Shown here piece by piece: positions 39,425-48,954 of a stretch of 64,000 nt of DNA. Position 1 is the first letter of the stretch. Every line of letters begins with the position of its first letter. This DNA is from Arion vulgaris (taxonomy: Eukaryota > Mollusca > Gastropoda > Stylommatophora > Arionidae): contig CM036767.1 in the NCBI GenBank assembly GCA_020796225.1, positions 15,220,427 through 15,284,426 on the forward strand, written 5' to 3'. Made by a program: the position numbers and the translations under genes. The notes under the pieces were generated by a model. The model had not been told where the DNA came from and did no database searches. It was given only the letters and a program-made list of their open reading frames with translations.

Positions 39425-39840
39425 TCGAGGAGGGGTCCTTGTGTAAAGTATGAAAGAAGAAGAGCACTTTGTAAGTATGAAAGAAGAAGAGCACTTTGTA
39501 ATTTTGAAAGGGAGGGGTAGCTCTTTGTAAATAAAAACAAAAAGGCCCTTTGTAATTGTGAAAAGGGGTCCCTTTATAAGTATGAAGGGAGGAGGGAGGG
39601 GCTCTACAAGCACAAACAGGAGGACCCTTTGTAATTATGAAAGATGGGTTTCTTTGTAAGAATAAAAGGAGGGTCTTTTGTGTGAAAGAAGGGGCCCTTT
39701 GTAAGAGTAAAAGGAGGGGCTCTGTAAGTGTAAAAGGAGGGGCTCTTTGTAATTGTTAAAGAAGGGGCCCTTTGTAAGAGTAAAAGGAGGGGCTCTGTGT
39801 AAGTGTAAAAGGAGGGGTTCTTTGTAATTGTAAAAAGATA
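39425..39840. repeat. minisatellite, about 25-30-bp unit, roughly 14 copies
   Basis: Variants of AAAGGAGGGGCTCTTTGTAA plus GTGT or TTAT. Purine-rich on the + strand. Confidence 0.9.
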
Positions 39841-39959
39841 AAAGGAGAAAATGAGAAAACGATAAGGAAGACGAATACCAACCAATAAAATGAAAAAGAA
39901 AATAATAAACAATGCGGCATTAGAAGAAACATAATTAATTTTTGAACACATTAACAAAA

Positions 39960-40180
39960 AGATTATTATGCCAGTTATGCAATTCATAAAAGAACTACAG
40001 ATTAAATGGTTTGGACACCTGACCAGAATGCCCTGGTATCGCCTACCACAGAGAGCCACACAGAAAAAGTATAATGAGTAAAAGCAAGAGGAAGACCACG
40101 CAAAGATGGAGCGACGGCATCAAGAACAGCCTTACGAACATGAATATCAGATTACAAAGTGCCTTAAAACAAGCACATAT
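39960..40180 (+). mobile_element. LINE C-terminal fragment
   Basis: FIKELQIKWFGHLTRMPWYR and LPQRATQKKYNE, then a frame break and KARGRPRK-like sequence. Its 3' end leads straight into the adjoining minisatellite. Confidence 0.75.
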
Positions 40181-40695
40181 AAGATCACTACGTTTCACCT
40201 CCAACACTTCTATAAAGAAGTAAATGGTGGAAAAGAAGAAGAACAAGCACACACAAGATCACTACGTTTCACCCCAACACTTCTATAAAGAAGAACATAG
40301 TATAAGAGAAGAACAAGCACACACAAGATCACTACGTTTCACCCCAACACTTCTATAAAAAGTAAATAGTGGAAGAGAAGAGCAAACACACACAAGATCA
40401 CTACGTTTCACCCCAACACTTCTATAAAGAAGTAAATAGTGGAAGAGAAGAACAAGCACACACAAGATCACTACGTTTCACCCCCAACACTTCTATAAAG
40501 AAGTAAATAGTGGAAGAGAAGAGCAAACACACACAAGATCACTACGTTTCACCCCCAACACTTCTATGAAGAAGTAAATAGTGGAAGAGAAGAACAAGCA
40601 CACACAAGATCACTACGTTTCACCCAACACTTCATAAAGAAGACATAGTGGAAGAAAGAAAACACGTTCCCAACACTTCTATAAAGAAGTCAATG
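40170..40695. repeat. 71-bp minisatellite from a LINE 3' end, seven copies
   Basis: Unit CAAGCACACACAAGATCACT, ACGTTTCACCCCCAACACTT, CTATAAAGAAGTAAATAGTG, GAAGAGAAGAA. The first unit is contiguous with the LINE at 39,960-40,180. It ends about 50 bp from the fascin stop codon. Confidence 0.92.
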
Positions 40696-40743
40696 GTGGA
40701 AGAAAGAATAAGAACAAAAATATGTGAGAGTAGACATAGAAAA

Positions 40744-40949
40744 CTAATACTCCCACAACACGGTATGATCGACTTCATGACCTATGGCCCTGAAGAGTCC
40801 ATTCTGTTCCCCTTTGATATAACACCCATTTATTCCTTTGATTGTGAGAACAGAAGAACTTCTTGGTTCCAGTTGAAAGGGCTCTGGACTGTCTCCATCG
40901 GAAATAATAGATGCATCATCTGCCAGTCTCCAGTATTTGTTGTTGGTTC
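40744..40949 (-). CDS. FSCN: fascin terminal exon, fourth beta-trefoil
   Basis: Acceptor TCTTTCAG; stop TAG at 40,746-40,744. It encodes TNNKYWRLADDASIISDGDS, then CYIKGEQNGLFRA and the terminal DHTVLWEY. A LINE-derived minisatellite begins about 50 bp past the stop, so the 3' UTR probably runs into repeat DNA. Confidence 0.95.
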
Positions 40950-43900
40950 CTGAAAGATAAACATTGAAAGTTTATGATATTTCAAATCAAAGTTTTTATG
41001 TGATAGTTCAGAAAAAAACTGGGAACCAGCTGTAACTCAGTATGTTCATCTAGTGTAGTAGTTCTCAAACTGTGGGTCACGATCCCTTTGTGGGTCGAAC
41101 GACCATTTCACAGTGGTCACCTAAGACCATCGGAAAACACATATTTATCATAATTAGAAATAAATATTGTTACATAATTTTATGGTTGGGGGCAGTGGCG
41201 GCTCGTCATTAAGGGCCAGAATGGCCGTGCCCCACCAAAAATAATGTGTAACGTGTATTTATTATTTATTAAATTAAAATATAACCTAACCCAAAGCCAT
41301 GATTTTCCCGAAATTTGTGTCTGGCCCCACCAGCAAAAACGATCACTAGCCGCCACTGGTTGGGGGTTCACCACAACATGAGGAACTGTATGAAAGGGTC
41401 GCGGTATTAGGAAGATTGAGAACCACTGCTCTAGTGATATGTTATCATTTTCATACAGGTGATACACCTATGTCAGTACATTTAGACAGGAGATACACCT
41501 GTGTCATTACTTTTAGACAGATTATACACATGTGTCATTACTTTTAGACAGAAAGACAGTATACACCGTGTGTCATTACATTTAGACAGGTTATACACTC
41601 TGTGTCATTACTTTTAGACAGGTGATATCGCCCGAGTGGTTACCGGGGCCCAAATTTGGGGTGTAAAGAATAGAACCATTGTTACCTGCCACGCATGTCG
41701 TAAGAGGCGACTAAAGAGGTTTGGATGAAATCGGATGCATGTGTCCTAAACGTGTAGAAGTCTATGCGTTTAGGGGCCTACCAAACCAATATGCAACGTA
41801 TACACGTTCTTGGCAAAGATCAAACATATCATAAAGAGTGATTAAAATTGGTCGTAAAGAACGAACGAAAAGAAGAAGAAGAAGACAGGTGATACACCTG
41901 TGTTATTACTTTTAGACAGGTGGCACACAGGTGTCATCACTTCCCCATATTTCTCTGTGGTGTAATGGTTAGGTGCCCGCTTCTTGTGCCAAATGTCCCC
42001 GGTGACAACCTCGTGGAGCCATTGGGGTATTTTTCCAGAGATCCCTGATCTCAGTGTAGGTGATATTGAGTTTCTAGTCCTATCGGAGACGGACGATACA
42101 ACGTAGGTTCCATGTTCAATTTGAGCACGTAAAAGAATCCTTGGCTGTTCCAAATCGAAAAGAGCAAGCTGGAAAGCCACTGCCAGGGTAACATTCATTA
42201 GTTAAAAAATTAAAAACAAAATCCTTACAAAAGTTCTTCACTATCTTCAAAATTACACAATGGACCCTCGCCGGTGCTACAGAGCTCGTTCACTGGCAGA
42301 TGAGATCTTCCTGTGTGAGAATAGAGATCGGAGCACACATGATTAATCCCCGATGTGCAATGATGGTGTTCCTATCAATTAAACAATCGATCAATCAGTG
42401 ACACACCTGAGCTATCCCTTTCCCATATGTGACACACCTGAGTACTCACTTCTTCATTTGCGACACACCTGAGCTGTTACTACTAAACATGTGTCGCACC
42501 TGGTGTAGCTGAGAATCGTCCTACTGATGAGGCACGGAGAAAACGAGCCACGCTATAAGATAGAAATAACAACATCCCAATGTCTAACTGACCATGTCTG
42601 TAATCATCTAGGGTAGGGGATTGCGGTCCATGACTGGACTCTACAGTCATCTCTGCACACACCAGAAAGGTGAAATAACACAGATCTGATGATGTTGTCA
42701 TCACCGCTTGCAATGTACAATATTATTACGACTTTTACCTCTGACGTCAGAGAAGGCGCGCCTAAGGAAACCTGGCCTCCACGCAAAATTAAGTCAGAAG
42801 CGCCATACCAAACGCCGTGACTATGTCTGAATTCATACCGGTCGAACCGGAAAAGAATTCCTACTTTGTTGGAAAAAACCCCAAAAAACCTGTTAAATCG
42901 TATCCTTCTTCTTCAGCGAACCCTACATATCGACCACTTATTAAACCACTCTTTGTGGTTTGTATGTGATCTGAGCCTAAGAACGGTTGTGCGTTGTGAC
43001 AAGTTATGCACATATTGATGCCTAGGCCAGCACATCCGATTTCTTGTCATCTTTTTATTTACTAGGGCAGCATTCTCTAGAACTGTGGAACAGTTGGGCT
43101 TGCCACTTGGACGTAATTTTGCTAGAATAGGATGATCGGCGTCCGAAAAGTATCGCCTTTAGCCAATGTTTGGGTTTATACCAGTCAACCTTTAAATTAT
43201 CGGCCTTACTTTTCTATCCACTGAGAGTTTATTCCAGAATAGGAGTATTCTCAGCCGCTTCGGGGCGGCTGTCGGCACTTGACAATTTGCAATGTCTGAT
43301 CTCCATTTTCCCTGTCCCCGGGAATCACTGGACTGGGGCTGCGCACAGATATTCTAGATGGTATTTCATTCGGCGCTAGCTACGCAACTGAGATTTTGCG
43401 CTCGCCACTATCACCCACCCCAGTTCTTCCAGTGATGTTATTCAAGTCAAGAAGTTGACCTTATAAATTTAATGACTGTTTCTCAAGTATAAAACAAGAT
43501 ATATGTTATTTACCCTTCAAGAAATAGTGTCCATCGTTGCTAGGTTCCACATAGATGATCTCATAGTTTGCTCTGCTACACATCACCTCTGGCTTGGACG
43601 TAGATCTTAGACCCACAAATCCATATTCATTTCTCAGCAAGAGTAACGGCCGGTTGATGATTCTAGGGTAAAACTTCTCCTTGTTGGTCACCGAATCACT
43701 GACAGCCATCAACTGACCAGTCTGACGACTCTGGATGTAATGTTTGTTGTTGGCTTTCAGTGATATTGTCCCATCTCCTAACCATTCAACCACAAACTGG
43801 GCATTAGGATTGCTGTAAAAGAAAATGAAGAAAATGTCGTGGTCAGTGTCTTCAATAAGTTGAACATATTAATCACAAATGTTAAATATGTCCTCAACTA

Positions 43901-46508
43901 AGAAGGGCAGTGCCAAAGAGCAAATTTACCAACCCTTGTCTTTTCAAGAGGTCAAAACCCTGGTACAGAGAAAATCTTCAGTAGAATTAAAGACACATGC
44001 TGGATATGATTAGGGAAAAGACTCAATCAAAGACATAAACAGAATAGACCAGTTCATTATATTTCGACTACGTACCGGACACTGCAGACTAAACAAACAC
44101 TTATATAGACTAGGAATAAGTCAAACAGCTCTCTGCAAGTGTCATCAGGCGGAACAAACACCGGAGCATGTCCTGCAAGACTGTCCTCTCCTGGGTGAGC
44201 TGAGAAGCAACATGTGGCCACCCCCAGTAGACCTGAAAACTAAGCTTTGGGGAAACCTGACAGGACCTGAAGCTGACTGCCCAGTTTGTAGTCCACAGTA
44301 AATTAAGTGCATGACCAGAGATTGCTGAAGAAGGAAACCTGACAGACCTGAAGCTGACTGCCCAGTTTGTAGTCCACAGTAAATTAAGCGCATGACCAGA
44401 GATCGCTGAAGACAAAGAAGAAATATCTCCTACTCTAAAGCGCATGACCAGAGATCGCTGGAGAAAAAGAAGAAATATCTCCTACTCTAAAGTGTATGAC
44501 CAGAGATCGCTGGAGACAAAGAAGAAAAATCTCCTACTCTAAAGTGTATGACCAGAGATCGCTGGAGACAAAGAAGAAATATCTCCTACTCTAAAGTGTA
44601 TGACCAGAGATCGCTGGAGACAAAGAAGAAAAATCTCCTACTCTATGACTTTGAAAACTGACATGTAACTAAAAATCATTAAATCGATATCCTCTTCGAG
44701 TCTCATTTGACATATCAGGTTTCTGGTGGATCTCTGTGGCTAAGTGGTTATGCTCTTGCCATGCGAGTCGAAGGTCGTGAGTTCGAATCCAAACCGCACC
44801 GTTTTGTTCATGATTGCATTTTTTTCTAGAGACCCTTAGGATTTTTGCCGGAGCTACTGAATTCGTGCTTTATGTAAGACTCTCGGCATTTGGCGTGCCA
44901 TTTCTGCCTAGAGGGAACGAGCCATATGGAGTACAATGAAGTTAATCCTTCGGCATTAAAGCCCCTTTTAAAAAATATATGGTTTCTACAAGAGCTTACC
45001 ACTGTTGCCAATCTGTTGTCTTTCTGCCAAGCGTTTTCTACCCCAGATAACACTCTTTTTCTCTCTCTCTCTCTCGATCCCCGCTTAGACCGATGAATCA
45101 AATTTTATCATGAATTGTACTTTTTTTTAGGGACTCCGTCTCTCTGTACAGCTTCTCGCGAAGCTCTGTGTTATCGGGCCAAGTTTCGCTTCTCAAGCCT
45201 GCTAACAATTGGCAGTCTTGCAGTATGTGCTTTGCCATCATGTCCGCCTTTTCACAGTTGCACAGGCTAGTTGTGCCAATATTAATTTGTTGAACATGTG
45301 GGCCTGAAGCCTGTTATGGCCGGTACGGAGGCGGAATATAGCAACGTGCTCACTACAGGATGAACCATAGTATCCATCTCTGCTTATGTGTTGTGGGTGG
45401 TCTTTCGACTACTTTTTTTGTACTGCCAACCGATGGTTGTTTTGGCTTCTTGATAGCTGATCTCATGATCGGACTGCGGTAGTCGCCCACCTTCTTTTGC
45501 TATCCTGTCGGCTTCTTCATTTCCCCTTACATTGCAGTGTGATGGTATCCACTGAATGACGGTGCGTTTAAGTGAGTTCACTATTACACCGAGGATCGCT
45601 TTTATCTCATTGAGCTCTGTATTGGCTGCGCTTTTTAATGCTTTGATTACCGGGAGAGCATCGGTGAATATCACGACTTTGTTGCGTGAGGCGCTACTTC
45701 TCTCTATGATCATTTCAGCAGCTGTTCTTATTGCCTCTGCCCGGTAGTTGTTTGAGAACTTACCTGTGGCAATCGCCTTCGTGATCGTCACTTTCTTCGA
45801 GAGTTTAAGCACTATTCCTCCTCCGCCTTCGCTGATTGCGTGTTTTACCAATCGGTATACACGTGTGCCCACGCACTCTCGGGGTACTCGGTCACTATGT
45901 ATTTTTCTGTGCCCGCTTCTCTTTCGCAGTTCTCTTGCTGTCCTTGTTTTAGTATTCCTGGGATTGATTCCCTTAATTCTGGCATCAAATACCACAGAAT
46001 AGTAAACAAGTGGTCCATATGGAGTGTTCGATGATGAAGAAGCAACTTTATTTTTCAAACAACAGACCACCTCTTAAACAGACCACCTCTTAAACAGACC
46101 ACCTCTTAAACAGACCACCTCTTAAACAGACCACCTCTTAAACAGACCACCTCTTAAACAGACCACCTCTTAAACAGAACTACAACCTCTTAAACAGACC
46201 ACCTCTTAAACAGACCACCTCTTAAACAGACCACCTTACTTTAAACAGACCACCTCTTAAACAGACCACCTCTTAAACAGACCACCTCTTAGATAATTAT
46301 GTTTTTTTTACTAAGTAAGTTTCCTACTTGTTGTCTTTGGCCCTGGCTTGGATACCTCCGAGTGGTTCCTGTATCCAGCAGTCGTTATTAACTGTCCTGA
46401 ACGCCCACTTGGCTGGGCTGCTGTCTGTTTCAGGAGCAACCAGTTCCATCTGAAAGATATCATGGTTTGTGTGTTCAACTTCGTCTTGGTTTGCTGTGAC
46501 ATCAACAC
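40744..46508 (-). CDS. FSCN: fascin, 3' part of gene (three exons)
   Basis: Actin-bundling protein of filopodia and microspikes, built of four beta-trefoils. Three - strand exons (46,508-46,328; 43,812-43,514; 40,949-40,744) join in phase with GT-AG introns of 2,515 and 2,564 bp. They encode about 227 residues equivalent to roughly residue 273 to the end of human fascin (493 aa). Landmarks are GVDVTANQDE (family: GMDLSANQDE), ISLKANNKHYIQSRQ, NRPLLLLRNEYGFVGLR, NNKYWRLADDASIISDGDSP, CYIKGEQNGLF and the C-terminal LWEY followed by TAG, the ending expected of fascin. Exons for trefoils 1-2 and the start of trefoil 3 are not recognisable up to 64,000 and probably lie beyond the window. No frame breaks were seen, so the gene is likely functional. 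Confidence 0.94.
41056..41428. mobile_element. SPIN-like hAT MITE, hosting another MITE
   Basis: Left end TAGTAGTTCTCAAACTGTGG, inner GGGTCGAACGACCATTTCAC, CCTAAGACCATCGGAAAACA, then TTATGGTTGGGGGT, CACCACAACATGAGGAACTG and right end GAGAACCACTG. Flanking 8-mers ATCTAGTG (41,048-41,055) and CTCTAGTG (41,429-41,436) fit a hAT target duplication. From memory this closely follows the SPIN non-autonomous consensus, with a large internal deletion. MITE-H occupies 41,193-41,358. It lies in a fascin intron. Confidence 0.85.
41193..41358. mobile_element. MITE-H nested in the SPIN-like element
   Basis: Palindromic ends CAGTGGCGGCTCGTC and AGCCGCCACTG with perfect target duplication GTTGGGGG (41,185-41,192; 41,359-41,366). 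Internal GGCCCCACC motifs, no coding capacity. Confidence 0.95.
41636..41881 (+). mobile_element. SINE-B inside a minisatellite
   Basis: GAGTGGTTACCGGGGCCCAA head, GCCACGCATGTCGTAAGAGG core, AAGAAGAAGAAG tail. Flanking GACAGGTGATA on both sides is both repeat unit and target duplication. Confidence 0.92.
41952..42398 (+). mobile_element. SINE-F, full length
   Basis: TCTCTGTGGTGTAATGGTTA tRNA-like head, CCTCGTGGAGCC, CTAGTCCTATCGGAGACGGA, tail module GGACCCTCGCCGGTGCTACA and CAATCGATCAATCAGT. Confidence 0.92.
42515..42725 (+). mobile_element. LINE 3' fragment
   Basis: CGTCCTACTGATGAGGCACG, TCTGCACACACCAGAAAGGT and CATCACCGCTTGCAATG match the 3' region at 26,340-26,530. Confidence 0.7.
42725..42875 (-). 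repeat. short dispersed repeat (family I)
   Basis: CTCTGACGTCAGAGAAGGCG, CTCCACGCAAAATTAAGTCA and GACTATGTCTGAATTC. Confidence 0.55.
42900..43080 (-). mobile_element. SINE-A, 5'-truncated
   Basis: ACATATCGACCACTTATTAA, GGTTTGTATGTGATCTGAGC and TTTTTATTTACTAGGGCAGC; the rest of the head is missing. Confidence 0.85.
43080..43513. other. unassigned fascin intron sequence
   Basis: GC-richer than surroundings, with a small inverted motif GCCGCTTCGGGGCGGC near 43,255. No coding or repeat assignment. Confidence 0.4.
43514..43812 (-). CDS. FSCN: fascin exon, end of trefoil 3 and start of trefoil 4
   Basis: Acceptor TTTTACAG and donor G|GTAAAT. It encodes NPNAQFVVEWLGDG, ISLKANNKHYIQS, NRPLLLLRNEYGFVGLR and a segment ending GHYFLKG. 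These follow human fascin block by block (YFDIEW, ITLRASNGKFV, NRPIIVFRGEHGFIGCR). Confidence 0.95.
44020..44300 (+). mobile_element. jockey-like LINE, C-terminal tail
   Basis: FRLRTGHCRLNKHLYRLGIS, QTALCKCHQAEQTPEHVLQD and MWPPPVDLKTKLWGNLTG, in a fascin intron, antisense to the gene. Confidence 0.85.
44280..44650. repeat. about 50-57-bp tandem array from the LINE 3' end
   Basis: First two larger duplicates of GGAAACCTGACAGACCTGAA to AATTAAGYGCATGACC. Then about five units of GACCAGAGATCGCTGGAGAC, AAAGAAGAAATATCTCCTAC, TCTAAAGTGTAT. Confidence 0.9.
44725..44968 (+). mobile_element. SINE-C, full length
   Basis: GGATCTCTGTGGCTAAGTGG, GAGTTCGAATCCAAACCG, TTTGGCGTGCCATTTCTGCC and AATGAAGTTAATCCTTCGGC. 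Confidence 0.92.
45115..46045 (-). mobile_element. jockey-like LINE fragment with RNase H domain
   Basis: A 228-codon minus frame (46,070-45,384) includes an RNase H fold: NNYRAEAIRTAAEMI, VVIFTDALPVIKALKSAAN and VIQWIPSHCNVRGNEEADRI. That gives the acidic residues and the SHC..GNE.AD signature. Downstream, broken frames carry the FRLRTGHN tail to about 45,120. The first bases (46,045-46,005) match a SINE-A end. This is not a host gene, although it lies between two fascin exons on the same strand. Confidence 0.88.
46068..46292. repeat. 16-bp minisatellite, about 14 copies
   Basis: Unit CAGACCACCTCTTAAA, with two imperfect units near 46,180 and 46,230. It lies 36 bp beyond the fascin exon's donor site. 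Confidence 0.95.
46328..46508 (-). CDS. FSCN: fascin exon, early part of third beta-trefoil
   Basis: Acceptor TTGTCTTCAG and donor AA|GTAGGA. It encodes GVDVTANQDEVEHTNHDIF, then a stretch ending GGIQARAKDN. The last two bases (AA) take a C from the next exon to make Asn. It matches the ANQDE...FQLE region of fascin. Confidence 0.93.
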
Positions 46509-46555
46509 CTGAAGACAAAAATATCATAGATAAATTAATACTATATATTCATCAT

Positions 46556-46715
46556 CAGTGGCGGCTTGTGATCATTTTTGTTGGTGGGGCCAGATACACA
46601 TTTTAGGGAAAATCGTGGTTTTGGATTAGGCTATGTTTTAATTTATAAAATAATAAACACACGTTATTTTTGGTGGGGCCCGGTCCTACATGCCCTTAAT
46701 GATGAGCCGCCACTG
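46556..46715. mobile_element. MITE-H, 40 bp from a fascin acceptor
   Basis: CAGTGGCGGCTTGTGATCAT and AGCCGCCACTG ends; perfect target duplication TTCATCAT (46,548-46,555; 46,716-46,723). Confidence 0.95.
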
Positions 46716-46734
46716 TTCATCATTCCTATCATAA

Positions 46735-46990
46735 TATAGAGTGCCAGCTCTCTGCCAGTGCCAGCAGGCGGAACAGAGACCGGAGCAGATGTTGCAAGAC
46801 TGTCCTCTCATGGGTGAGCTGAGAAGCAACATGTGGCCACACCCAGTTGACCTGAAAACTAAACTTTGGGAAACCTTTTAGGTGACGAGGGTGACCAAAA
46901 CTTACTGTGGGAAAAGGTCGGCACAAACGGGGAAGCAGAAATCATAGGAATTATATCCTACAGAACTGCCCCCAGTGTGCAGACTTGAGA
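46735..46990 (+). mobile_element. jockey-like LINE, C-terminal tail
   Basis: CQQAEQRPEQMLQDCPLMGE and MWPHPVDLKTKLWETF, then a second LINE tail NYILQNCPQCADLRRKRWPT. Confidence 0.8.
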
Positions 46991-47385
46991 AGAAAGAGGT
47001 GGCCCACTTACACTAGCGTCCAAGACAAACTGTGTGGCGTGACTGATAATCTGAGGCAGACGGCTGCCTTTATTAGAGAATCCGAAATCCCAATCTAGTG
47101 AGAACGCAGAAGACACTGTGTGGCGACTTTGATAATCTGGTTGAGTTGTTATGCTTTTATTAGAGAATCGAAATTTCCCAATCCCTAGTGAGACGTCATG
47201 AAGACAAACTGTGTGGCGTGACTGATAATCTGAGGCAGACGGCTGCCTTTATTAGAGAATCCGAAATCCCAATCTAGTGAGAACGCAGAAGACAAACTGT
47301 ATGGCGTGACTGATAATCTGAGGCAGACGGCTGCCTTTATTAGAGAATCCGAAATCCCAATCTAGTGAGAACGCAGAAGACGCGA
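46985..47385. repeat. about 116-bp tandem array from a LINE C-terminus
   Basis: About four units from AAGACAAACTGTGTGGCGTG through CTGATAATCTGAGGCAGACG and AATCCCAATCTAGTGAGAAC. The first is the in-frame LINE end DKLCGVTDNLRQTAAFIRES. The second unit is strongly diverged. Confidence 0.92.
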
Positions 47386-47531
47386 TCATTTTTGTTGGTG
47401 GGACCAGACAAAAATTTTCGGAAAAATCATGGTTTTGAGTTGTTATGTTTTAATTTATAAAATAATAAATATTATACATTCTTTTTGGTGGGGCCCTGCC
47501 CCAGTGACCCTTAATGACGAGCCGTCACTGA
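47386..47531. mobile_element. MITE-H, left end missing
   Basis: GCGATCATTTTTGTTGGTGG to GAGCCGTCACTG. The first few bases of the terminus are lost at the junction with the tandem array. Confidence 0.85.
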
Positions 47532-47774
47532 ACACAAGCCTATGGTATACGATCGAACGTTATACCAACAAAAGTTGCTGATAATTAAATCAAACATCTG
47601 AAGACATAAAACACACTCAGAAAGTAACTGAACAATATAACTAGACATTAACTAGAACAAATATGGGAAGAGAGATGTAAGAGAGGGAGGAAGTGGAACT
47701 AAGGAATAATAAAACAGGATGGAAGAGAAACGTGAGTCGTGTAGCAAGAGTTCAAGATGATGAACCCGGATCTG

Positions 47775-48280
47775 AGTTAGCGTGTAGTAACATGAATAGC
47801 ATGTAGTAGCGTGTAGTAACATGAATAGCATGTAGTAGCGTGTAGTAACATGAATAGCATGTAGTAGCGTGTAGTAACATCAATAGCATGTAGTAGCGTG
47901 TAGTAACATCAATAGCATGTAGTATCGTGTAGTGAAATCAATAGCATGTAGTATCGTGTAGTGAAATGAATAACATGTAGTATCGTGTAGTGAAATCAAT
48001 AGCATGTAGTAGCGTGTAGTAACATGAATAGCATGTAGTATCGTGTAGTGAAATCAATAGCATGTAGATAAGTAATAACATCGAAGCATGCTAAGTAACT
48101 TAGAAAAATATAATAGCATTAACTGAATAAATATGGGAAAGGATGTAAGAGGAGTGAAGTAACTAGGAATAATCATGATAAAGAAAGTGTCGTGAGAATT
48201 TCAATATGACGATCTAGTTAGCGTGTAGTAACATGAATAGCATGTAGTATCGTGTAGTGAAATGAATAAGTCATGTTATT
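47775..48280. repeat. 29-bp minisatellite, about 12 copies plus degenerate part
   Basis: Unit AACATGAATAGCATGTAGTA plus GCGTGTAGT, with ATCAATAGC and TATCGTGTAGTGA variants. The array is interrupted around 48,065-48,215 by sequence resembling its own left flank (47,620-47,760) with many single-base deletions. Confidence 0.9.
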
Positions 48281-48355
48281 ATTAGTTGAATTAGAAGTAC
48301 CAAGTCACGTGTTACGTGGATATATTATCTGTAATCATAATATAAAGTCCATCTA

Positions 48356-48823
48356 ACTTATAGATTCCCAAACTTTTTTCGGCCTACCGCCCACTTTGCA
48401 CAACATAAACTTTGTAACACCCTCCTCCCCCTTCCACATTAGAACAGTTTGCCAACGCCCCCACATATACATACTCTATTTTCTCTTTGACATAGAAAAT
48501 TTATAAAATATTTATGTAATACATGGTCAATTTTCAAATGATAAATGATTATATACATTAAATAGAAAATTGATGAAAAAATGGATCGTGTAAGACGGCC
48601 ATAAGATGAATTAAAATGCAGAATTCACATTTTATATGATTATTCAATCGCAAAATCACGAAAATAATTTATTTTAAAATATTTATTATTAATTTCTTCT
48701 TTAAGGAGCCACCGGCCCCTAATCGCCTGAGCCCCCACAAAAAAAGTTATGAACCCACTATCTCCCCTAGAACGCCGCTTTAGCGCCCACTGGGGTTGTA
48801 CCGCCCACTTGGGGAAACGCTGA
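48356..48823. mobile_element. hAT-type MITE (about 470 bp)
   Basis: TAGATTCCCAAACTTTTTTC and right end GTACCGCCCACTTGGGGAAA, CGCTG; paralogue of 37,949-38,432. Confidence 0.78.
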
Positions 48824-48954
48824 TCAAATACGAGTTCGTCTAACTAGCGCAGTTAGTTACAACTCAAACAACTGAACATGGAAAATGTAACTTCGTCGAT
48901 TTGTTTAATGATCCGGCGACATTTGGGATCTGGTCGTTCAATCAAATTGTATGA

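Larger units (their letters stand above)
41440..42495. repeat. 33-bp minisatellite interrupted by two SINEs
   Basis: Units with TACACCTGTGTCATTACTTT and TAGACAGG at 41,440-41,640, again at 41,882-41,950, and degenerate GTGACACACCTGAG units at 42,400-42,495. A SINE-B (about 41,636-41,881) and a SINE-F (41,952-42,398) separate the blocks. Confidence 0.9.

Noticed and set aside
45384..46070. 228-codon ORF as a possible host gene or fascin exon
   Set aside because: It contains an RNase H domain of a LINE, continues into a LINE tail, and does not match fascin, although it lies on the same strand between fascin exons.
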